Source: Ekhidna sp. (GTDB lineage Bacteria > Bacteroidota > Bacteroidia > Cytophagales > Cyclobacteriaceae). From it: DNA of 12,087 nucleotides. Made by a program: the position numbers and the translations under genes. Of this stretch, positions 7,670-12,087 are shown in pieces (within the stretch, counting starts at the first letter, position 1; every line of letters starts with the position of its first letter). The stretch lies in the NCBI GenBank assembly GCA_028821635.1, contig JAPPDO010000335.1:1-12087 (forward strand), given 5' to 3'. The notes below the pieces were generated by a model, which had not been told where the DNA came from, ran no database searches, and worked only from the letters and a program-made list of their open reading frames with translations.

Positions 7670-8197
7670 ATGAATCAAAACGCAATTCGATCCGGCTTGA
7701 TAATAGGAGTAATTGGAATTATCATCTCATTACTTCTGTACATTGTTGATGTCGCACTCTTTGCCAACTGGTGGCTCATTATCATTCTTGGAGTAGTCAA
7801 TTTGATACTTATCACTGTTTTCGGGATCAAATACAGAAATGAAAACGGAGGATTCATTACCTTCAAAGAAAGCTACATTTACTCTGTGATTTCTATGATT
7901 GTACTTGTACTGATTGGAACGATATTCAGCTATGTGCTTTTTAATATCGTAAATCCGGATTTACCTGAAATTATTGCAGACATTGCTGTTGAAAATGCTG
8001 AAGCAATGATGGAGAAGTTTGAAACTTCTGAGGACATAATGGATGAAGCTATAGAAAAATCCAGACAAGATACATTAGATGGATTTACGCCGGCAGGTAT
8101 TCTCAAAGGAGGTGGAATCAGAATATTAGTTAATCTCGCAGTCTGCTTAATTATTGCGGCAATCATTAAGAAAAACAAACCAGAGGAGGCTGCATAG
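7670..8197 (+). CDS. DUF4199-family membrane protein (second copy)
   Basis: From ATG at 7670 the protein has 175 residues, with membrane helices at about 9-30, 34-53, 70-94 and 150-166. A long acidic loop (97-140) separates the last two, and KKNKPEE ends the chain. YRNENGGFITFKESY (55-69) after helix two corresponds to the YKDVRNAGILHFWQG segment of the preceding protein, so the two are probably paralogues of the DUF4199 type. A TTG six bases earlier (7664) could also start it, but ATG is preferred. It follows the first copy by seven bases, and its stop shares one base with the glycosyltransferase GTG (TAGTG). Function unknown; side-by-side copies suggest a heteromeric complex. Confidence 0.75.
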   Translation: MNQNAIRSGLIIGVIGIIISLLLYIVDVALFANWWLIIILGVVNLILITVFGIKYRNENGGFITFKESYIYSVISMIVLVLIGTIFSYVLFNIVNPDLPEIIADIAVENAEAMMEKFETSEDIMDEAIEKSRQDTLDGFTPAGILKGGGIRILVNLAVCLIIAAIIKKNKPEEAA

Positions 8198-9159
8198 TGC
8201 CCCAAGGTCTTTCCATAGTTATACCTGTGTATAACGAAGAAGAGTCTATTCCGGAATTGCTGGAATGGACTCTTCGCATTATTGATTCTGAAAAGATCAA
8301 TGCGGAAATTCTGCTCATTGATGATGGCAGCACAGACGAATCCTGGCAGGTAATTTTAAATGCTACAAAAAAAGATTTAAGAGTTATCGGACTAAGATTT
8401 AACCGTAACTATGGCAAATCAGCAGCACTCCAGACGGGATTTGATCATGCAAAAGGAGAGATAGTGATTACAATGGATGCCGACCTCCAGGATAACCCGA
8501 ACGAAATACCCGAGTTAATAAAAATTATTGAAACTCAAAACCTGCATATCGTTTCGGGATGGAAAAGAAAACGCCATGATCCTTTAAGTAAAACAATCCC
8601 TTCAAAGTTCTTCAATTGGGTAACCGGAATGATCTCCGGAATAACGCTTCATGATTTTAATTGCGGACTGAAAGCCTATCGGAGTGAGGTGATTAAAAAT
8701 ATTCATGTTTATGGTGAGATGCACAGGTATATCCCCGTGATCGCTAAATGGAATGGTTTTAAGGAAATAGGAGAGAAGGTTGTTGAGCACAGGGCTCGAA
8801 AGTATGGAAAGACCAAATATGGAATGAAACGCTTTGTTACCGGTTTTCTTGACTTACTTTCGGTGACTTTTGTCTTGCGGTTCAAAAAAAATCCTATGCA
8901 CTTCTTTGGAGCACTGGGAACCTTATCCTTCCTCTCCGGATTTCTAATCACTTTCTGGATTATAGTAGAAAAACTGTATCGGCAATTTAACTACTTACCC
9001 AGAAGGGATGTAGTTGACCAACCGCTATTCTTTTTGGCACTGGTGGCATTAATAGTAGGTACTCAACTGTTTCTAACCGGCTTTTTAGCTGAATTACTCA
9101 TTCAGGGAACACAAAGGAAGGGCGATTATCTGATTTCTGAGAAAGTGAATGTCTCGTAA
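8197..9159 (+). CDS. Family 2 glycosyltransferase, polyprenyl-phosphate (GtrB/DPM1) type
   Basis: The 320-residue protein carries a GT-A fold: SIVIPVYNEEES (6-17), LLIDDGSTDES (39-49), GKSAALQTGFDHAKG (73-87) and the metal-binding DADLQDNP (94-101). DFNCGLKAYR (153-162) and EHRARKYGKTKYG (197-209) follow, the usual signature of enzymes that load a sugar onto a polyprenyl phosphate. Two C-terminal membrane helices (about 234-256 and 276-302) fit the GtrB/ArnC layout, with the active site facing the cytoplasm. Its product would be a lipid-linked sugar for later transfer outside the membrane; the sugar cannot be told from sequence. The GTG start overlaps the preceding stop by one base, and the 3' end overlaps the next glycosyltransferase by eleven bases. 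Confidence 0.9.
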   Translation: MPQGLSIVIPVYNEEESIPELLEWTLRIIDSEKINAEILLIDDGSTDESWQVILNATKKDLRVIGLRFNRNYGKSAALQTGFDHAKGEIVITMDADLQDNPNEIPELIKIIETQNLHIVSGWKRKRHDPLSKTIPSKFFNWVTGMISGITLHDFNCGLKAYRSEVIKNIHVYGEMHRYIPVIAKWNGFKEIGEKVVEHRARKYGKTKYGMKRFVTGFLDLLSVTFVLRFKKNPMHFFGALGTLSFLSGFLITFWIIVEKLYRQFNYLPRRDVVDQPLFFLALVALIVGTQLFLTGFLAELLIQGTQRKGDYLISEKVNVS

Positions 9160-10177
9160 CATAAGATTTTCATTTATAATCCCTATTTACAATCGAAAAG
9201 ATGAAGTTATTGAGCTTTTGGAGAGCCTTGCTTTGCTGTCCGCACATTCTTTTGAAGTGTTACTGATAGATGGAAGCCCTACTCCGGTATTGGAAGAATT
9301 AAACTCGCTGGAAGCGGTAAAGAAGCTTCTTTACAAGAGGATACATGTTCCTAAATTGGGAATATCTGCCTCCAGGAACCTTGGGGCTAAAAATGCGAAA
9401 GGTGAGTACCTTATTTTTCTGGACTCTGATGTCATCCTTCCAAGCGATTATTTGGAAAATGTTGAAATGGCTTTATCAGTTTTGGATAGTGATGCTTTCG
9501 GGGGACCTGACGCAGCTCACCCGTCGTTTACCGTAACGCAAAAAGCAATCAATTATACAATGACTTCAATATTGACTACGGGGGGTCTACGTGGAAAGGG
9601 AAATGTGTCTGCATACCGCCCTCGTGGTTTTAACTTTGGAGTACGAAAATTACTTTTTGATAAGTTAGGCGGGTTTAATGAAGGAGTAAGTGTTGGAGAA
9701 GATATTGACCTGAGTGTACGAATAGCGAAGGTGGGGGCTTCCGTTCAATTCATTGAAAAGGCATTTGTCTACCATAAGCGTAGAATCTCGCTAATACGTT
9801 TTTACAAACAAATATTCAGATTTGGTGCAGGAAGAATTCTCCTGGCAGAAAAGTTCTCCGAAGAAAGAAAAATCACATTTTTGCTTCCACTTGCTTTTGT
9901 ATTGGGAGTTCTGTCAGGTTCATTTTTATGGATTCTCTCCAAGCCTTTGTTTACGTTGTGGGGCATTAGCCTGAGCACCTATTTACTAGCTAATCTGATC
10001 TTAGCGACGTATCAAAATAAATCCATCATGGTAGGGTTATTAGTACTCCCTACATTGTTTGTTCAGTTTGGGGCTTATGCTTTTGGCTTTGTGCAAAACT
10101 TTATAAGTGTCTATATTAAGGGCCGTCCGGATGGCATATTTACGATTAGAGGTATCGGACCCCAAAGTCCGGTTTAG
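9149..10177 (+). CDS. Family 2 glycosyltransferase with C-terminal membrane segments
   Basis: The 342 residues begin with FSFIIPIYNRKDEV (7-20), then GISASRNLGAKNAKGEYLIF (71-90), the metal-binding DSD at 92-94, GGFNEGVSVGEDIDLS (174-189), where Glu-Asp is the likely catalytic pair, and an aromatic-basic region before the membrane part. Helices lie at about 243-264, 268-287 and 292-320. This is a typical envelope-glycan glycosyltransferase; donor and acceptor are unknown. ATG at 9149 overlaps the preceding gene by eleven bases, the largest overlap in the operon. It is the last gene, and its TAG at 10175-10177 overlaps the gmhA stop coming from the other strand, leaving no room for a terminator between the convergent operons. 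Confidence 0.88.
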   Translation: MSRNIRFSFIIPIYNRKDEVIELLESLALLSAHSFEVLLIDGSPTPVLEELNSLEAVKKLLYKRIHVPKLGISASRNLGAKNAKGEYLIFLDSDVILPSDYLENVEMALSVLDSDAFGGPDAAHPSFTVTQKAINYTMTSILTTGGLRGKGNVSAYRPRGFNFGVRKLLFDKLGGFNEGVSVGEDIDLSVRIAKVGASVQFIEKAFVYHKRRISLIRFYKQIFRFGAGRILLAEKFSEERKITFLLPLAFVLGVLSGSFLWILSKPLFTLWGISLSTYLLANLILATYQNKSIMVGLLVLPTLFVQFGAYAFGFVQNFISVYIKGRPDGIFTIRGIGPQSPV

Positions 10178-10782
10178 TCTTTTATTCTCCGCTTGTAGCG
10201 ATCTCCCATCTCACTTAAAGAACCCTTCTGCTCGGTAATGATCGCCTGCTTTATCATGTGAAATATCATCATGTGCAAATCCTCAGCAATCTCCATATCT
10301 GAAATGGGCACATATACATGAGCGGATGCAATGTCCTTTATTTCTCCTCCTTTATAAGCACTGAAAGCCAAGGTAGTTGCTCCTCTTTCGTTTCCAAGCT
10401 GTAATGCACGAATTACATTTTCAGAATTGCCACTGCCGGACAGACCAATAACTAAGTCCCCTTTTGAGACAAAATTATCCAGTTGTAATGCAAAGATGTC
10501 TTTGTAGTCAATATCATTTGAGATAGCACTGAGAGCGGCATAGTTATCATTAAGACACATGAACTTGAACTTTTCCCTCTGATTATAGCTGGCACCTTTT
10601 ACATAGTCGCCTGCGATATGTGATGCGCTTGCCCCACTTCCTCCATTTCCGAAAATATAGATGATGTTTTTATTATTACGAGTCTTTACCAATAGGTTTT
10701 TAGCCTGATCAATTTCGTGGTAATCCAATGCTTGAAACAGCTTGATAACTTTTGAAGTATAGGATTTATAAAACTCAACCAT
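10174..10782 (-). CDS. gmhA: SIS-domain phosphoheptose isomerase (sedoheptulose-7-phosphate isomerase type)
   Basis: From ATG at 10780-10782 the protein has 202 residues. It has an N-terminal helix, the phosphosugar-binding loop IFGNGGSGASASHIAGD (43-59), a second loop GLSGSGNSENVIRA (113-126), and a C-terminal AEDLHMMIFH (166-175). GmhA uses His and Glu in the first block and Gln and His in the last for zinc; here these are His55, Asp59, Glu167 and His175, with the family spacing but two conservative changes. Its expected reaction is sedoheptulose 7-phosphate to D-glycero-D-manno-heptose 7-phosphate, the first step of heptose supply for surface polysaccharides. The start overlaps the hddA stop by eight bases, so they were made together. 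A TTG at 10798-10800 is a less likely earlier start. Confidence 0.85.
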   Translation of the reverse strand: MVEFYKSYTSKVIKLFQALDYHEIDQAKNLLVKTRNNKNIIYIFGNGGSGASASHIAGDYVKGASYNQREKFKFMCLNDNYAALSAISNDIDYKDIFALQLDNFVSKGDLVIGLSGSGNSENVIRALQLGNERGATTLAFSAYKGGEIKDIASAHVYVPISDMEIAEDLHMMIFHMIKQAIITEQKGSLSEMGDRYKRRIKD

Positions 10783-11770
10783 AGCCTGCCTTTTCGTCAA
10801 TAATACGGATTACTTTAGAACCTTCATGTTCGAATTTAAAATTAAATTGTCTTAATCCCAATGCGCTAGTAAGTGCTTCTTGTCTTTTCTTCTGACAATA
10901 AAATAATAAAAATCCGCCACCACCGGCTCCAAGTAGTTTGCCTCCAAGTGCTCCATTTTTGATTGCCAGCGTATACGCATCATCAATTTTAGTATTTGTG
11001 ATTGTGCCGGCAAGACGTTTTTTTAATTTCCAATTTCGACCAAGTAACGTTCCGAATTGATCCATATTATTCTTTATTAATGTAGCTTTTAGCTCATTTA
11101 CTAAGTGTGTCATTTCGATCAGAATATCCTTTTTTTGACCATCCTCAATATTTTGTTTTTGTTCTTTAAGGATTTCACTCGCTTTACGTTGAGCACCGGC
11201 ATAATATAATATTAAATTCTTTTGCAATTCATCCAGAAAGTCGTCGTTTAATTGAATTTTTTCTACTTTAACAGAGTCATCAGGAAAAAAGTGAATCATA
11301 TTAAGTCCTCCGTAAGCAGCCGCATATTGGTCTTGTTTCCCAATGGGTTCTCTTAACTTTTCAATTTCGATTTCACAAGCTTTTTGTGCAAGCTGTTCTT
11401 TCGTCACTAATTTTCTCCGAATAGCATACAGGTTATGAAGTAAGCCAACGGTAAACGAAGAAGAGGAGCCCATGCCTGTTCCGGCAGGTACATCTGCAAT
11501 AGAGGCAAACTCAATGCCTCCATTAACGGCGAACTGAGCTAGTGTTTCTCTGAAAATAGGATGTCGGATGTTAGAAGTCCCCATGACTGTTTCTACCTTG
11601 CTATACTTTAAACGGATTTTATCCTCTTAAAAAAACTTATGAGAGGAGATATACATATATTTATTAATTGAGGTGCTGAGCACGGCACCCGGATGGTGTC
11701 GGTAAAATGACGGTAAATCCGACCCGCCCCATACGAAGCTAATCCGAAACGGTGTACGTGTAAGAATCAT
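10775..11770 (-). pseudogene. hddA: D-glycero-D-manno-heptose 7-phosphate kinase (GHMP kinase), interrupted by one stop
   Basis: The intact part, 10775-11584 (269 codons from ATG), lacks the N-terminus of the kinase. The same frame upstream supplies it: ATG at 11768-11770 gives MILTRTPFRISFVWGGSDLP, then GAVLSTSINKYMYISSHKFF, then TAA at 11627-11629 (codon 48), then EDKIRLKYSKVETV leading into MGTSNIRHP. With that stop the gene is 332 codons, the normal HddA length, without any indel. GHMP motif 2 is intact (PAGTGMGSSSSFTVG, codons 95-109), as are LREPIGKQDQYAAAYGG and GAGGGGF near the C-terminus. The N-terminal motif GGGSDLP is VWGGSDLP, with Trp14 for Gly. The enzyme would phosphorylate heptose 7-phosphate at C1 in the GDP-heptose route, right after GmhA. 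A shortened protein started at 11584 would lack the substrate-binding N-terminus. A sequencing error at one base cannot be excluded. Confidence 0.85.
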
Positions 11771-11963
11771 TTTTTGTATGCGTTTATTGCGAATCTAGTG
11801 ATTGCTCTGATCAAACTGAACCCTGTCTACAATTTGATATTTGAGTATTGCTGATTTCACGTAGAATAAGAAACTAAATAACCGGTACAAAGAATATTCC
11901 ATCATGCTCCAATAAGCTCATTTTCCGTCCTCCCTCTGTGTCCTTTCCGGTTAAATCCCCCCT

Positions 11964-11985
11964 GAGTGGTTATTATTAACCACTC
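11964..11985. repeat. Perfect 9-bp inverted repeat
   Basis: GAGTGGTTA (11964-11972) and TAACCACTC (11977-11985) are exact reverse complements separated by TTAT. No T-tract follows on either strand, so it is not an ordinary terminator. Its right arm merges with the first 21-bp tandem repeat that follows. Confidence 0.85.
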
Positions 11986-12041
11986 CGACCTTATTGTTGA
12001 CCGTTACGACCTTATTGTTGACCACTCCGACCTTATTGCAT
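11979..12041. repeat. Three tandem 21-bp repeats
   Basis: Units at 11979-11999, 12000-12020 and 12021-12041 share ACC, then CGACCTTATTG at offset 7-17. The middle unit differs at GTTA for ACTC, the third has CAT in place of TTG at its end, and a fourth partial copy (ACCACTC) starts at 12042. Because 21 is a multiple of three, both strands stay open across the array; I do not take this as coding. Confidence 0.85.
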
Positions 12042-12043
12042 AC

Positions 12044-12087
12044 CACTCTCCGTGCCTTTGGTGCCTTCTCCGTGCCCTCTGTGCTGC
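12044..12087. repeat. CTCYGTG-rich dispersed-repeat-like sequence
   Basis: Short variants of CTCCGTGCC and CTCTGTG recur (12047-12055, 12068-12076 and 12077-12083), and a related piece, CCTCTGTGTCCTTTCCGG, lies at 11933-11950 on the other side of the tandem array. This resembles the degenerate intergenic repeats common in many environmental bacterial genomes. It appears that the hairpin and 21-bp array interrupt one such repeat. It may continue past the window edge. Confidence 0.5.

Larger units (their letters stand above)
11771..12087. other. Intergenic region upstream of hddA, mostly non-coding
   Basis: No gene of convincing quality is seen. A 36-37 codon minus-strand ORF near 11795-11905 lies in the hddA frame and ends in TAG, but its sequence (MEYSLYRLFSFLFY at the start) is not recognised. 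The right half is repeat-rich: a hairpin, three 21-bp repeats and CTCYGTG-type sequence, listed separately. The hddA promoter, if hddA has its own, should lie here. Confidence 0.5.

Noticed and set aside
4656..8951. Several minus-strand ORFs of 62-100 codons across the operon
   Set aside because: All lie opposite strong plus-strand genes with clear family motifs and look like frame shadows.
9345..9536. 63-codon plus-strand ORF inside the second glycosyltransferase
   Set aside because: It is a shifted-frame shadow of the DSD region of that gene.
1829..11770. Reassigned stop codon or selenocysteine-type recoding to explain the in-frame stops
   Set aside because: TGA, TAG and TAA each occur as breaks, one gene also has a frameshift, and all other genes use these codons as normal stops.
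11979..12041. CRISPR array
   Set aside because: The 21-bp units follow each other directly with no unique spacers, and no cas gene is near.
11951..12087. Minus-strand ORF with heptapeptide repeats reaching the window edge
   Set aside because: It is open only because the 21-bp period is a multiple of three; the other strand is open too, and there is no start or known motif in view.

Overview
The window looks like chromosomal DNA from a Bacteroidota bacterium, most likely of the Cytophagales type. The signs are an AT-rich sequence with little Shine-Dalgarno signal, a Porin_10-like outer-membrane barrel, a BatA-domain protein, two DUF4199 membrane proteins, a dihydroorotase homologue of the non-canonical Bacteroidota kind, and a lipoprotein with acidic residues right after its lipobox cysteine. 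The family names are recognised from the sequence; no search was run.

Left part (1-2706, all on the minus strand): a putative porin, cut by the window edge, starts at 1618 with GTG. Behind it lies a dead SAM-dependent methyltransferase gene (1829-2558). It reads almost end to end but carries TGA at codon 28, TAG at 2073-2075 and a frameshift near 1960. A 51-residue ORF overlaps its start codon.

Middle (2825-4067, plus strand): an unrecognised lipoprotein and a small four-helix membrane protein form a two-gene unit. Its second stop codon sits where the 5' end of a 5S rRNA gene should be. The 5S sequence keeps its core and 3' end but lacks a good 5' arm of helix I and carries an apparent extra hairpin. 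A clear rho-independent terminator follows.

Right-centre (4114-10177, plus strand): six tightly packed genes form one apparent operon: BatA-domain protein, dihydroorotase-like protein, two DUF4199 membrane proteins, a GtrB/DPM1-type glycosyltransferase and a second family 2 glycosyltransferase. Most junctions overlap by 1-11 bases. The dihydroorotase-like protein lacks several metal ligands and is probably not an active dihydroorotase. The operon runs head-on into gmhA, and the two stop codons overlap.

Right part (10174-12087, minus strand): gmhA (sedoheptulose-7-phosphate isomerase type) follows an hddA-type heptose kinase gene. Joining the upstream frame shows hddA once had its full length (start at 11770, 332 codons) but now carries one in-frame TAA at codon 48. 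The last 160 bases hold a perfect 9-bp hairpin, three 21-bp tandem repeats and CTCYGTG-rich repeat sequence.

Taken together, the window holds envelope-related and surface-glycan genes with two recently decayed members, plus one small unidentified lipoprotein/membrane-protein pair at a 5S rRNA boundary.
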